A stretch of DNA of 64,000 nucleotides from Pseudomonas sp. GR 6-02 (GCF_001655615.1 NZ_CP011567.1:2613001-2677000); one strand, 5' to 3'; numbered from the stretch's first letter, positions 17,687 to 29,072 are shown. Numbers and translations are program-made. The notes: a model not told the origin generated them from the letters alone.

Positions 17687-18141
17687 GGGCCTTCTCCCAA
17701 GGCAAAACCGAGGTCGATGCGGTAAGCGGTCAACATCGGCAGATCCAGCGGAACAAGGCCGGTTTCGTTCTCAAGTGCTTCGAGAACACGTTCGATGTGG
17801 GGGCGATCAGGCCCGGTCAGCACAAACCACAGGTTGTAGAAATGCTCCCGTGCGTAGTTGTGGTTGACCTCGGGATACTGGCTGACGCGCTCGGCGACCT
17901 GTTGCAGACGTTCGGCGGGCACGGCGAAGGCGGCGAGGGTGCTGGCCCCGGCGCGGCTGTGTTCGAACACCGGGCCGATGCGTGAGAGGGGGCCGGCCTG
18001 AGCCATTTTTTCCAGACAATCCATCACCTGGGCCTCGCGGCAACCGAGAATCCGGGCCATCTCCTTGTAAGGTTCCGGGCACAACGGCATGCCGTGCTGG
18101 AAGCGGTCGATCAGTTGGCGGCTGAGCAGGTCGAGGTTCAT
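17683..18141 (-). CDS. nirD: Sirohaem decarboxylase subunit NirD
   Basis: 152 aa Lrp/AsnC-like protein, first of the sirohaem decarboxylase genes after nirF. Motifs: [49 protein letters not shown] and [17 protein letters not shown]. Its order after nirF and before nirL follows the P. aeruginosa operon. Confidence 0.91.
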   Translation of the reverse strand: MNLDLLSRQLIDRFQHGMPLCPEPYKEMARILGCREAQVMDCLEKMAQAGPLSRIGPVFEHSRAGASTLAAFAVPAERLQQVAERVSQYPEVNHNYAREHFYNLWFVLTGPDRPHIERVLEALENETGLVPLDLPMLTAYRIDLGFALGEGP

Positions 18142-18142
18142 T

Positions 18143-19321
18143 TCAATAGCCCATTTTCTGCGCGCGACTGCTGAAGAAGATGCCGCTCGGCGCGGTGGCG
18201 GGAAGGGTGCTCAGCTGCTTCAGGCTGTACGGATCCCAGACCTGAACCTGATCGCCATCGCGTAACGACAGCCACAACTGGTCGCCGCGCGCGGTGAATT
18301 CCATGTGCAGCACCGCCGGCCCCGGTCGCAGATCGGCGACTACGGCACGGGTTTCGGTGTCGATGACCTGGACCCGATCGTTGTCCGGGTAGGCGAAATT
18401 GACCCACAGTTGCCGACCGTCCGGCCGCGACGTGACGAACACCGGTTGACCGGCCACCGGGATGGCAGCGGTCTGCTGCCACGTGCGGGAATCCATCACC
18501 AGCACCTGATGACGGCCGACGGCTGGTACGAAGGCCTGGTTGTCGGCAACGGCCCAACCCTCCAGATGCGGCATCTTGTAGACGGGCAACTTCGCCTGGC
18601 CGCGTCCGTAATCACCGAGCACTCGCTGCACCCCGCGCTCGGGGTGCCAGAGGTCGAGTTGCGCCATGCCGTCTTCGCCGAACAGCCCAGCCATGTAATA
18701 GCGACCATCGGGGGTAATCAGCGCGTCGTAGGGTTGCTGGCCGATGCCGGTGAAGCGGCTGATCCGTGGCGTGCTGCCCTGACTGAAATCGGCGGTCCAG
18801 ATCTCGCCGGTATCGAACAGGCTGAACACAAAACGCTGTCCGGGCGCGTCGACCAGGCCGACCACCCGTGAGCGTTTGCTGCCATCGGCGAGCGGTGTCG
18901 CGGGAATATCGGCCACCTGTTGCAGAGTGACGGCATCGAACACCTTCACGCCGCCGGGCACGTAGTTGGAGACTGCGATCAACTTGCCGTCCTGACTGAT
19001 GGCGCCGCCGATGCTGTTGCCGCCCTGGATGACGCGATGGTCGATGCGTTGGGTCAGCAGGTCGATTTTGCTCAACCCGCCGTCGCGGCCGAACACATAG
19101 GCATAACGCTGGTCGCGGGAAAACACCACCGAGGCATGGGACAGATCGCCGAAGCCTTCGAGTCGGGCCAGTGCCGTGCGGGTATCGCTTTCGATGATTT
19201 GCACGCTGCCGGTGGTGCGCTCCACCACCACGCCCAGATCGCCGGTACCACGCAAGGGTGACTGAGCGCAGGCGGACAACAACAGCCCGGTCGCCGCTGA
19301 CAGCAGGATTGAACGGATCAT
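18143..19321 (-). CDS. nirF: Haem d1 biosynthesis lipoprotein NirF
   Basis: 392 aa. The start at 19321 overlaps the nirC stop (ATGA) and gives a lipoprotein signal peptide (MIRSILLSAATGLLLSAC, lipobox LSAC), so the mature protein is anchored in the periplasm, as known for P. aeruginosa NirF. The rest is a d1-type beta-propeller homologous to the d1 domain of NirS but without a cytochrome c part. NirF acts late in haem d1 synthesis and binds haem d1 and its precursor. An in-frame extension to 19681 exists but lacks sense as a protein. Confidence 0.92.
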   Translation of the reverse strand: MIRSILLSAATGLLLSACAQSPLRGTGDLGVVVERTTGSVQIIESDTRTALARLEGFGDLSHASVVFSRDQRYAYVFGRDGGLSKIDLLTQRIDHRVIQGGNSIGGAISQDGKLIAVSNYVPGGVKVFDAVTLQQVADIPATPLADGSKRSRVVGLVDAPGQRFVFSLFDTGEIWTADFSQGSTPRISRFTGIGQQPYDALITPDGRYYMAGLFGEDGMAQLDLWHPERGVQRVLGDYGRGQAKLPVYKMPHLEGWAVADNQAFVPAVGRHQVLVMDSRTWQQTAAIPVAGQPVFVTSRPDGRQLWVNFAYPDNDRVQVIDTETRAVVADLRPGPAVLHMEFTARGDQLWLSLRDGDQVQVWDPYSLKQLSTLPATAPSGIFFSSRAQKMGY

Positions 19322-19644
19322 GGTGCGGGATATCCCTGGAGAAGAAGATCTACCAGCCAACGAATGTCGTCCGGGCTGAGCAACGGGGCCCAACCGGGCA
19401 TCGCGGTGCCGGGGCGACCTTGGGTGACGGTGGCAATCAGGCTGTCGCGGGACTTGCCTGCCAGCGTTGCGCGCGTCAGGTCGGGACCCAGCCCGCCGGT
19501 CATGTGCAGTCCATGGCAGGCGCCGCAATCCTGGGCCAGCAGGTGCTCGAGTTGGGCCTGACGCTTGGCGTTCGGCGCCGCAACCGAGGTCGCGCAAAAA
19601 AGGAGGAGGGCCGCCAGAACCACTGCGTGTCGATGAACCATCAT
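19318..19644 (-). CDS. nirC: c-type cytochrome NirC (c55X)
   Basis: 108 aa periplasmic monohaem cytochrome with a signal peptide (HAVVLAALLLFCATSVAA) and one haem site, CGACH, at about residue 40; the distal methionine is probably in TAMPGW. NirC can donate electrons to NirS and may serve NirN or NirF in haem d1 maturation. The second codon is also ATG. Confidence 0.9.
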   Translation of the reverse strand: MMVHRHAVVLAALLLFCATSVAAPNAKRQAQLEHLLAQDCGACHGLHMTGGLGPDLTRATLAGKSRDSLIATVTQGRPGTAMPGWAPLLSPDDIRWLVDLLLQGYPAP

Positions 19645-19659
19645 GGCGCCCTCCGTTGG

Positions 19660-19974
19660 CTATTTGAGACTCAGGACCCAAGTTGCAAGTGTCTTCGCTT
19701 CGTCATCCGTCACCGGGTTGGCCGGCATTGGTATCGGGCCCCAGTTGCCTTGCGTACCGTTCTTGATGTGGTTGGCCAGGGTGTCGACGGCCTCGGGTAC
19801 GCCAGCGTTCTTGGCCGCGACATCCTTGAGCGCCGGGCCGACAAGCTTGGTGTCGATGGAATGGCAGGCGGCGCAGGGTTTGCTCTTGAACAGTTCCTGC
19901 GCATCTTGGGCCACAACCGGCTGCACGCTCAGCGCAGCGGTCAGGGCGAACAGTGAAAGCAGAGTATTTTTCAT
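19660..19974 (-). CDS. nirM: Cytochrome c551 NirM
   Basis: 104 aa electron donor to cytochrome cd1. The start at 19974 has AAGGA at good distance and gives a signal peptide cut near VVAQDA. Haem site CAACH; distal methionine in [16 protein letters not shown], the typical c551 ending. It lies directly after nirS and is the usual second gene of the operon. Confidence 0.95.
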   Translation of the reverse strand: MKNTLLSLFALTAALSVQPVVAQDAQELFKSKPCAACHSIDTKLVGPALKDVAAKNAGVPEAVDTLANHIKNGTQGNWGPIPMPANPVTDDEAKTLATWVLSLK

Positions 19975-19998
19975 GGTCGTTCCTTGCATTGATGGAGC

Positions 19999-21768
<1,770 letters not shown>

Positions 21769-21794
21769 CTATGCCCGAGCAGGCCAATGCTTGC

Positions 21795-21808
21795 TTGACC
21801 GCGATCAA
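21795..21808. promoter_or_regulatory. Anr/Dnr box shared by nirS and nirQ
   Basis: TTGAC-CGCG-ATCAA, 9 of 10 consensus positions, lies 104 bases from the nirS start and 82 from the nirQ start. As in P. aeruginosa, a single box serves both divergent transcripts. Being nearly symmetric, it can activate either way. Confidence 0.85.
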
Positions 21809-21890
21809 GTTTGCCGGCCATGTCACTTGCCAGGTTGTCGCAGGCGCCCGTAGCGTGTGACTTGAATCCGCTTTTTGGAACAGACAGCCC

Positions 21891-22682
21891 ATGGACCGAA
21901 TCCAGTCTTGCGAACCCTTCTATCAACCGCTCAATAATGAGGAGGCGCTGTTCGAGCAAGCCTGGCGACACGGCATGCCGGTGCTGATCAAAGGCCCGAC
22001 GGGGTGCGGCAAGACCCGTTTCGTCCAGCACATGGCCCATCGGCTGAAGCTGCCGCTGTACACCGTGGCGTGCCATGACGACCTGAGTGCCGCCGACCTG
22101 ATTGGCCGTCATCTGATTGGCGCCCAAGGCACTTGGTGGCAGGACGGGCCGCTGACCCGCGCGGTGCGTGAAGGCGGCATTTGTTATCTGGACGAAGTGG
22201 TCGAGGCGCGGCAGGACACGGTGGTCGTACTGCACCCACTGGCCGATGATCGTCGCGAGTTGTTCCTGGAGCGCACCGGCGAAGTGTTGCAGGCGCCGTC
22301 CTCATTCATGCTGGTCGTGTCGTACAACCCCGGCTACCAGAACCTGCTCAAAGGCATGAAACCCAGCACCCGACAACGTTTCGTGGCGATGCGTTTCGGC
22401 TATCCGCCGGTGGCCGACGAAGAGCGTATTGTCAGCCGGGAAGCGCAGGTGGACAGCGCGCTGGCGGCGCAAGTGGTCAGGCTGGGGCAGGCCCTGCGAA
22501 GGCTGGATCAACATGATCTTGAGGAAGTCGCCTCGACACGGCTGCTGATTTTTACTGCGCGAATGATCCGCTCCGGCATGAGCCCGCGTGAAGCGTGCAT
22601 GGCTTGCCTGGCCGAGCCGCTGAGCGATGATCCGCTGACGGTTGCGGCGCTGATGGGCGTGGTTGATGTCCACTTCGGCTGA
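21891..22682 (+). CDS. nirQ: MoxR-type AAA+ ATPase NirQ/NorQ
   Basis: 263 aa AAA+ ATPase with Walker A GPTGCGKT (about residue 36), Walker B ICYLDEVVEAR and arginine-finger region KGMKPSTRQRFVAM. With NorD (VWA domain) it forms a chaperone needed to activate nitric oxide reductase and for full nitrite reductase activity. First gene of nirQOP, overlapping nirO by 17 bases. Confidence 0.94.
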   Translation: MDRIQSCEPFYQPLNNEEALFEQAWRHGMPVLIKGPTGCGKTRFVQHMAHRLKLPLYTVACHDDLSAADLIGRHLIGAQGTWWQDGPLTRAVREGGICYLDEVVEARQDTVVVLHPLADDRRELFLERTGEVLQAPSSFMLVVSYNPGYQNLLKGMKPSTRQRFVAMRFGYPPVADEERIVSREAQVDSALAAQVVRLGQALRRLDQHDLEEVASTRLLIFTARMIRSGMSPREACMACLAEPLSDDPLTVAALMGVVDVHFG

Positions 22683-23253
22683 GTCCAGGGGCGTTGCGCG
22701 TGGCCACCTGCCGGGCGATCTGGCGATGTGGTTTTTCATTTTGGCCGAGTTGTCGGTGTTCGCCATCCTGATTCTGGCGTTCGCCGTGACCCAGGCACTC
22801 AAGCCGCAGTTGTTCGGTGAAAGCCGTCAATTGCTCAACACCTCTACCGGCCTGGCGATGACCCTGAGCCTGCTCACCGCCGGGCTGTTCGCCGCGCTGG
22901 CTCAGGAGCAGGTCAGGCGTTCCCGGTCCCGCCACGGCGCCGTACTTCTGCTGGCCGCGTTGCTTGCCGGCAGCGTCTACGTGGTGTTGAAACTTACCGA
23001 ATACCGGCACTTGCTGGCCTCGGGGCTGGGCATGGAGCACAACACGTTTTTCACCCTCTATTGGATCCTCACCGGTTTTCATTTTCTCCATGTATTGCTC
23101 GGCATGGTCATTCTCGGATGGCTGGCCGAGCGCTGCCGTCGAGGCCTGTACAACGCCGCCAACCGCAGCGGGTTTGAATCGGGCGTGCTGTATTGGCACA
23201 TGGTCGATCTGATCTGGGTCGTGCTGTTTCCGCTGGTGTACGTGCTGAATTGA
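22666..23253 (+). CDS. nirO: Cytochrome c oxidase subunit III-like protein NirO/NorE
   Basis: 195 aa with about five transmembrane helices and the subunit III pattern HLPGDLAMWFFILAELSVF, HNTFFTLYWILTGFHFLHVL and WHMVDLIWVVLFPLVYVL. The family (NirO in P. aeruginosa, NorE elsewhere) accompanies nor genes and supports NO reductase activity; its exact role is not settled. The ATG lies within the end of nirQ, indicating coupled translation. Confidence 0.88.
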   Translation: MSTSAESRGVARGHLPGDLAMWFFILAELSVFAILILAFAVTQALKPQLFGESRQLLNTSTGLAMTLSLLTAGLFAALAQEQVRRSRSRHGAVLLLAALLAGSVYVVLKLTEYRHLLASGLGMEHNTFFTLYWILTGFHFLHVLLGMVILGWLAERCRRGLYNAANRSGFESGVLYWHMVDLIWVVLFPLVYVLN

Positions 23254-23264
23254 CGGAGGTTCTG

Positions 23265-23522
23265 ATGTCGGCTTCCAGGTTGTTGCTCGTCTGCTGGGCA
23301 GCGTTGGCCACATTAAGCGTGTGCACCGTTGTGTTGTCACAAGTCGGCGCGACGTGGCTGTTGTCCATTGCCATTTTGCTGGTGGCGGTTGGCAAGGCCT
23401 GGCTGATCACCGATGGCTTCATGGAGATGCGCCATGCGCCGCGATTGTGGCGCCGGTTGATGGTGAGCTGGGCGCTGGTGTTGGCGGCAGTAGTGGGGCT
23501 GACGCTGGCGTCGTTCCGCTAA
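23265..23522 (+). CDS. nirP: Small membrane protein NirP/NorF
   Basis: 85 aa with three hydrophobic helices (LLLVCWAALATLSVCTVVL, TWLLSIAILLVAVGKAWLI, VSWALVLAAVVGLTLA), the cytochrome oxidase subunit IV-like pattern of NorF/NirP. The ATG at 23265 is preceded by GGAGG. Last gene of nirQOP; a REPIN follows. Confidence 0.85.
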   Translation: MSASRLLLVCWAALATLSVCTVVLSQVGATWLLSIAILLVAVGKAWLITDGFMEMRHAPRLWRRLMVSWALVLAAVVGLTLASFR

Positions 23523-23538
23523 GTCGTTATGCGAACCC

Positions 23539-23671
23539 TGTAGCAGCTGCCGAAGGCTGCGTTCGGCTGCGAAGCAGTCGCAAAGTCAGACGCCGCGGTG
23601 TTTCAGGATGATTGAGGAGGCAGGGTTTACGACTGCTGCGCAGCCGAACGCAGCCTTCGGCAGCTGCTACA
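23539..23671. repeat. REPIN-type palindrome, family B copy 2
   Basis: 133 bases from TGTAGCAGCTGCCGAAGGCT to AGCTGCTACA, with inner arms CTGCGTTCGGCTGCG and CGCAGCCGAACGCAG. It stands between nirP and the norC promoter, just upstream of the Anr/Dnr box of norC. Confidence 0.87.
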
Positions 23672-23709
23672 GGTTGGCCCTGATACCCGACCAAAACCAT
23701 CTGCCTTTC

Positions 23710-23723
23710 TTGATCGCCATCAA
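23710..23723 (+). promoter_or_regulatory. Anr/Dnr box upstream of norC
   Basis: TTGAT-CGCC-ATCAA, a perfect match, ending 57 bases before the norC ATG. In P. aeruginosa norCB is Dnr-dependent. Confidence 0.87.
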
Positions 23724-23780
23724 GCAGGTTTTACCCCCTCGCTTTCTATCATGGGCACGCCAAGCAAAGAGGAAGCGACC

Positions 23781-24221
23781 ATGTCAGAGACCTTCACCAA
23801 AGGCATGGCCAGGAATATCTACTTCGGGGGAAGCGTCTTTTTCTTCCTGATATTCCTGGCCTTGACCTATCACACGGAACAGACCTTTCCAGTGCGCAGC
23901 AACGAAGCGCAGTTAACCGAATCAGTGATTCGCGGCAAGACGGTCTGGGAGCAAAACAACTGCGTCGGCTGCCACACGTTGCTGGGCGAGGGCGCCTACT
24001 TTGCGCCAGAGCTGGGCAACGTATTCCAGCGGCGCGGCGGGGAGGAGGGCTTTAAACCTTTTCTACATGCCTGGATGAAAATGCAGCCGCTGGGCGTACC
24101 GGGCCGACGAGCGATGCCGCAGTTCAAGTTGAGCGAGCAAGAGGTGGATGACATCGCCGAGTTCCTCAAATGGAGCTCGAACATCAACACCAATGGCTGG
24201 CCGCCAAACAAGGAGGGCTAA
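23781..24221 (+). CDS. norC: Nitric oxide reductase cytochrome c subunit NorC
   Basis: 146 aa. One N-terminal membrane helix (NIYFGGSVFFFLIFLALTY) anchors a periplasmic c-haem domain with CVGCH at about residue 61 and the distal methionine in RRAMPQF. It passes electrons to NorB. GAGGAAG precedes the ATG at 23781; a longer frame from 23751 lacks such a site. Confidence 0.96.
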   Translation: MSETFTKGMARNIYFGGSVFFFLIFLALTYHTEQTFPVRSNEAQLTESVIRGKTVWEQNNCVGCHTLLGEGAYFAPELGNVFQRRGGEEGFKPFLHAWMKMQPLGVPGRRAMPQFKLSEQEVDDIAEFLKWSSNINTNGWPPNKEG

Positions 24222-25652
<1,431 letters not shown>

Positions 25653-25677
25653 TCGGGTGCAATGGCTAGGAAAAGGT

Positions 25678-25707
25678 CGGCCCGGCTGATACAGCGGGCC
25701 GTTTTTT
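25678..25707 (+). terminator. Intrinsic terminator after norB
   Basis: Stem CGGCCCG / CGGGCCG with a ten-base loop, followed directly by six T. norD begins only 23 bases later with no evident promoter of its own, so the hairpin probably lowers norD expression relative to norCB by partial termination. Confidence 0.8.
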
Positions 25708-25729
25708 GGTTCCAGCAAGGGCAAGCATC

Positions 25730-27571
25730 ATGGCGTTTACCGTCGAACTGGAAGAGTGGGTAGGCAGTGTCTGGCATCGTTTCATCACCCGGCGCGCCAG
25801 CCCTGATTTCCCCGAAGCACGGGTTGAACTGGCCGGCCAGCAACGCCCGCTGGCGCTGTTGTTCCGCGCCATGGGTGGTGCCAATGGCGTCGGTGTGGAA
25901 GCGGCCAGCGACCGCGATCTGCTGCTGCGACGCAACGTGTTGCAGCAAATCGCCGGCACCTGCAAACAAGTGCCGCTGGCGTGGTGTGACGAGCGTAATT
26001 TACGGCTGCCATCGAGCCTGGCGGTGTTTCCCGAAGTGGCACTGAATGAGGAACTCTATCGCTGGCTCGCGTTGCTGGCGGCACAGGCCGGGCAGATGCG
26101 CCACTGGGGCCGGGACAATCAACGCTGGACGCAACAGCTGCTGCGACGCTATCCCGCGCTGCGTGTTCGTTACCAACGACTGGTCGATGCCCATCTGCAA
26201 TTGCGCCCCGATCCGGCCTCGTTGAACGGCAGCGAAGCGGCACTGGAACGGGCGTTATGCCAGGCGTTGCGCGAGCCCGGCAGTGTCGAGCACTTTCCTC
26301 GCAGCGAACGGGCCGCGTGGCCGTTGCCGCTGTGGTTGTACCCGCCGCAAAATCTCGCTAGTCCCCAGGCTGCCGATCTGGGCGATGAGTCCGAAGAGTC
26401 TTTGACCACGCCACCCGGCGAGCAGAAAGGCGGGCGTAAGCGCGCGACGCGGATCGATGAAAGCACCCGTGAAGGCGGGTTGCTGGTGGTGCGTCTGGAG
26501 AACCTGTTCAGCTGGACCGAGCACGTGGACCTGGATCGCTGGTCGGATGACAGCGAAGACCCGGACGCTGCCCGAGTCGCCGACGACCTGGATGAGTTGA
26601 CGCTGTCGCGCACACGCCTGCGCAAGGGTGGCGGTCTCAAGCTGCATCTGGATTTACCACCGGCCGATGTCGACGATATTCCCCTCGGCGAGGGCATCAA
26701 GTTGCCGGAGTTGGACTATCGCAAACAACGGATGCAGGACAGCTTCGTCAACCTGCAAATGCTGGTGCCCCGCGACTGTGAGGCGCAGCCGCTGCCGCTA
26801 CGCCTGAAGGCCTCGGCGCACCGTTTGCGGCGTCAGTTCGAGCACCTGCGCAATGATCGTCAATGGTTACGCCAACAACCTCAGGGATCAGAGCTGGACA
26901 TGCAGGCCTGGCTGGATTTTCACGTTGATCGCGAGCATGGCCAGTGCGCCGAACGCGGTTTGTTCATGGAGCAGCGGCAGACTCGCCGCGACCTGGCGTG
27001 CCTGTTGCTGGCCGACGTGTCGATGTCCACTGACGCCCACCTGAACGATCAGCATCGTGTCATCGACGTGATCCGCGACAGCCTGCTGCTGTTCGGCGAA
27101 ACCTTGTCGGTGCTGGGTGATGATTTCGCCCTGTACGGGTTTTCCTCGTTGCGTCGTCAGCAAGTGCGCATGCAGGAACTCAAGTCGTTCATCCAGCGTT
27201 ATGACGACACCACCCGAGGTCGTATTCAAGGTCTCAAACCGGGGTATTACACACGCATGGGGGCTGCCATTCGCCAGGCCACGCAACTATTGGGCACGAG
27301 CAAGCGGCGCAGCAAACTGTTGCTGCTGCTGACGGATGGCAAACCGAATGATCTGGATCTGTATGAAGGGCGCTACGGTGTTGAAGATACTCGCGAGGCG
27401 GTGCTGGAGGCACGGCGTCAGGGGCTGACGCCGTTCTGTATCACGATCGATCGCGAGGCCGGGGATTACCTGCCGTACATGTTCGGCGCCAATGGCTACA
27501 CCTTGATCCGCCAGCCCGAACAACTCCCCCTGCGCTTACCGCAGTTGTACCGCCAGCTGACCCAACTGTGA
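25730..27571 (+). CDS. norD: NO reductase activation protein NorD (VWA domain)
   Basis: 613 aa cytoplasmic protein; the ATG at 25730 (MAFTVELEEWVGSVWHRF) is used. The C-terminal 200 residues form a von Willebrand A domain with a MIDAS-like motif, LLLADVSMSTD (DxSxS), and the later threonine/aspartate region LLLLTDGKPND. The middle is acidic and poorly conserved. Partner of the AAA+ protein NirQ in NO reductase assembly. Confidence 0.93.
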   Translation: MAFTVELEEWVGSVWHRFITRRASPDFPEARVELAGQQRPLALLFRAMGGANGVGVEAASDRDLLLRRNVLQQIAGTCKQVPLAWCDERNLRLPSSLAVFPEVALNEELYRWLALLAAQAGQMRHWGRDNQRWTQQLLRRYPALRVRYQRLVDAHLQLRPDPASLNGSEAALERALCQALREPGSVEHFPRSERAAWPLPLWLYPPQNLASPQAADLGDESEESLTTPPGEQKGGRKRATRIDESTREGGLLVVRLENLFSWTEHVDLDRWSDDSEDPDAARVADDLDELTLSRTRLRKGGGLKLHLDLPPADVDDIPLGEGIKLPELDYRKQRMQDSFVNLQMLVPRDCEAQPLPLRLKASAHRLRRQFEHLRNDRQWLRQQPQGSELDMQAWLDFHVDREHGQCAERGLFMEQRQTRRDLACLLLADVSMSTDAHLNDQHRVIDVIRDSLLLFGETLSVLGDDFALYGFSSLRRQQVRMQELKSFIQRYDDTTRGRIQGLKPGYYTRMGAAIRQATQLLGTSKRRSKLLLLLTDGKPNDLDLYEGRYGVEDTREAVLEARRQGLTPFCITIDREAGDYLPYMFGANGYTLIRQPEQLPLRLPQLYRQLTQL

Positions 27572-27593
27572 TGTCCTTGACCACCTGCGTCCC

Positions 27594-27726
27594 TGTAGCA
27601 GCTGCCGAAGGCTGCGTTCGGCTGCGCAGCAGTCGCAAAACCATACAACGCGGTGTTTCAGTCGTACCGTGGGCTCAGGATTTACGACTGCTGCGCAGCC
27701 GAACGCAGGCTGCGCCAGCTGCTACA
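27594..27726. repeat. REPIN-type palindrome, family B copy 3
   Basis: 133 bases from TGTAGCAGCTGCCGAAGGCT to AGCTGCTACA, in the gap between convergent norD and dnrP. The outer and inner arms match copy 2 almost exactly; the centre differs. Confidence 0.87.
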
Positions 27727-27742
27727 GGGATATGTGCGATCT

Positions 27743-27928
27743 TCAGCTGCGCGGCAGCCAGAAAAACATCACCACGCAAAAGACCGTCAGGCCAACGCAG
27801 AACCACATGAATCGGCGCTGCCGACGTTCCCCGGCGTGTTCAGCCAGTGCCGGCAGGGGCATGCCGCATTGGTGGCACTCGGTTTCTTGTGAAGGGTTGG
27901 CATGTTGGCAATACAGGCAGACGGGCAT
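27743..27928 (-). CDS. dnrP: Small zinc-ribbon membrane protein DnrP
   Basis: 61 aa. Two CxxC pairs form a probable zinc ribbon (CLYC and CHQC), and a C-terminal membrane helix follows (FMWFCVGLTVFCVVMFFWL). This architecture and its place directly after dnr match DnrP of P. stutzeri; its molecular role is unknown. The ATG at 27928 is used; a GTG at 27937 overlapping the dnr stop is an alternative that would give tight coupling. Confidence 0.85.
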   Translation of the reverse strand: MPVCLYCQHANPSQETECHQCGMPLPALAEHAGERRQRRFMWFCVGLTVFCVVMFFWLPRS

Positions 27929-27933
27929 GGCAC

Positions 27934-28617
27934 TCACTCGAACTGTTCCAGGCGCAGACGATCAAGAATGGCGATCTGACGGCCGTCCTGAGTGATGATG
28001 TTTTCATCGATCAAGCGGCGGATGATTCGCGAAAAGGTTTCTGGCTGGATCGACAGATGCCCGGCAATCAGTTGCTTGGCCATCGGCAGTTCGAATTGGC
28101 AGTCAACGGTTTGCTGGCGCACCAGTTGCGTCAGCAGATAACGCACGACCCGGTGGGTGGCGTTTTTCAGCGACAGGGTTTCGATTTCGTTGACCCGTTG
28201 ATGTAAGCGAACGCAGAGCTTGCCCAGTAGTGCGAAGGTCAACCGACTATTGCTCTGCAGCAGGCGCATGTAGGTGCTGTTGGATAAACGATAGAGCTGG
28301 GTGGGGCAGATCGCTTCGGCCGAGGCCACATAGTTTGGGGTGTCCATCAGCATCATCGCCTCTGCGAAGGTTTGCCGCTCGCTGATGACCTCGAACACTT
28401 TCTCCTGCCCATCCGGTGTCAGCCGGTAGATTTTTACCGCGCCGGCAATCACGAAGTAGAACGCATCGGCCGGCTCCCCCTGACGGAACAACGGCTCGCC
28501 TTTGTCGATGCTCAGCAATTGGCTGGTACTCATCAATTCGTCCAGCTGTTCTTCGTTCAACGGCTCGAACAGATGATGACTGCGCAGAATCTGGTGATGG
28601 ACGCGGTGAAGCACCAT
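27934..28617 (-). CDS. dnr: CRP/FNR-family NO-responsive regulator Dnr
   Basis: 227 aa. An N-terminal cyclic-nucleotide-type beta-barrel (GEPLFRQGEPADAFYFVIAGAVKIY) and dimer helix precede a C-terminal winged helix with recognition motif IQPETFSRIIRRL; E..SR fits TTGAT boxes. It lacks the N-terminal cysteines of Anr, so it is the haem-type NO sensor. It is located beside norCBD as in P. aeruginosa. Upstream come a 29-codon ORF, a sigma-54 promoter candidate and three NorR-type sites, an arrangement that suggests NorR control. Confidence 0.93.
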   Translation of the reverse strand: MVLHRVHHQILRSHHLFEPLNEEQLDELMSTSQLLSIDKGEPLFRQGEPADAFYFVIAGAVKIYRLTPDGQEKVFEVISERQTFAEAMMLMDTPNYVASAEAICPTQLYRLSNSTYMRLLQSNSRLTFALLGKLCVRLHQRVNEIETLSLKNATHRVVRYLLTQLVRQQTVDCQFELPMAKQLIAGHLSIQPETFSRIIRRLIDENIITQDGRQIAILDRLRLEQFE

Positions 28618-28660
28618 GAGAATTCATCCTGAAGATTGAGAAGGGGGGCTGGTGAACAAG

Positions 28661-28750
28661 TCAGACGAGGCCCAGGGAAACGCCGCTGGCCACGGCCAGG
28701 ATTGAGGTCAACACCACGAACCAGGCCAGTGGCTGGATGACTTTTTTCAT
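28661..28750 (-). CDS. Predicted 29-aa single-helix membrane peptide upstream of dnr
   Basis: A short frame beginning ATGAAAAAAGTC and ending TGA encodes a peptide that starts MKKVIQPLAWFVV and ends GVSLGLV. Two lysines are followed by about 24 hydrophobic residues, the pattern of a membrane-inserted small protein. AGGAG stands seven bases before the ATG. It lies between the sigma-54/NorR promoter candidate and dnr (44 bases before the dnr start), so it would be the first cistron of that transcript. No family is recognised. It might be a stabilising subunit of a membrane complex, an NO-stress peptide or a leader affecting dnr translation; these are inferences. Confidence 0.6.
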   Translation of the reverse strand: MKKVIQPLAWFVVLTSILAVASGVSLGLV

Positions 28751-28792
28751 GACGACTCCTGGGATCGGTTTGTTTGATTTCCACAAGCTTGA

Positions 28793-28807
28793 GCAAGACA
28801 TGGGCCA
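28793..28807 (-). promoter_or_regulatory. Sigma-54 promoter candidate for the small ORF and dnr
   Basis: On the minus strand TGGCCCATGTCTTGC keeps the obligatory GG-N10-GC spacing of -24/-12 promoters and differs from TGGCACG-N4-TTGC at two positions. Transcription would start near 28782, about 32 bases before the small ORF. Its -24 GG is 43 bases from the nearest NorR-type site, the same distance as at the ytfE promoter. Confidence 0.6.
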
Positions 28808-28847
28808 GGCTTGGAGGCCTTTATTTAGCGGGGTTCTCAGGCGTGAG

Positions 28848-28904
28848 GGTAAAAAAGACCCTGAGGATTAGGGTGAAAATAACCCTTTAATGGTCATTTG
28901 TACC
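28848..28904. promoter_or_regulatory. Three NorR-type enhancer sites (GT-N7-AC)
   Basis: Three palindromic sites fit the NorR core GT-N7-AC: GGGTAAAAAAGACCC (GT at 28849), GGGTGAAAATAACCC (GT at 28873) and GGTCATTTGTACC (GT at 28893). Spacings are 24 and 20 bases. A second set of three in front of norR has spacings of 25 and 19 in the same order. Three tandem sites are the known arrangement at the E. coli norR-norV promoter. Confidence 0.65.
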
Positions 28905-28920
28905 CTGATCCGGAATGCCC

Positions 28921-29053
28921 TGTGGCGAGGGAGCTTGCTCCCGCTGGAGTGCGAAGCACTCCCAACATCGATCTATGCGGTATGTCTGATAGAACGCATT
29001 CGCCGGTTTTACGGCTGCTGCGCACCCGAGCGGGAGCAAGCTCCCTCGCCACA
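28921..29053. repeat. REPIN-type palindrome, family A copy 2
   Basis: 133 bases from TGTGGCGAGGGAGCTTGCTC to GAGCAAGCTCCCTCGCCACA. It lies between the NorR-type sites and the sigma-54 promoter candidate of nnrS, so it may be an insertion that lengthened the enhancer-promoter distance. Confidence 0.87.
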
Positions 29054-29072
29054 GGAATACGAGAAAGCATCA

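Noticed and set aside
18143..19681. Long version of nirF starting at 19681
   Set aside because: The extension overlaps nirC entirely and lacks protein-like sequence; the start at 19321 gives a lipoprotein signal.
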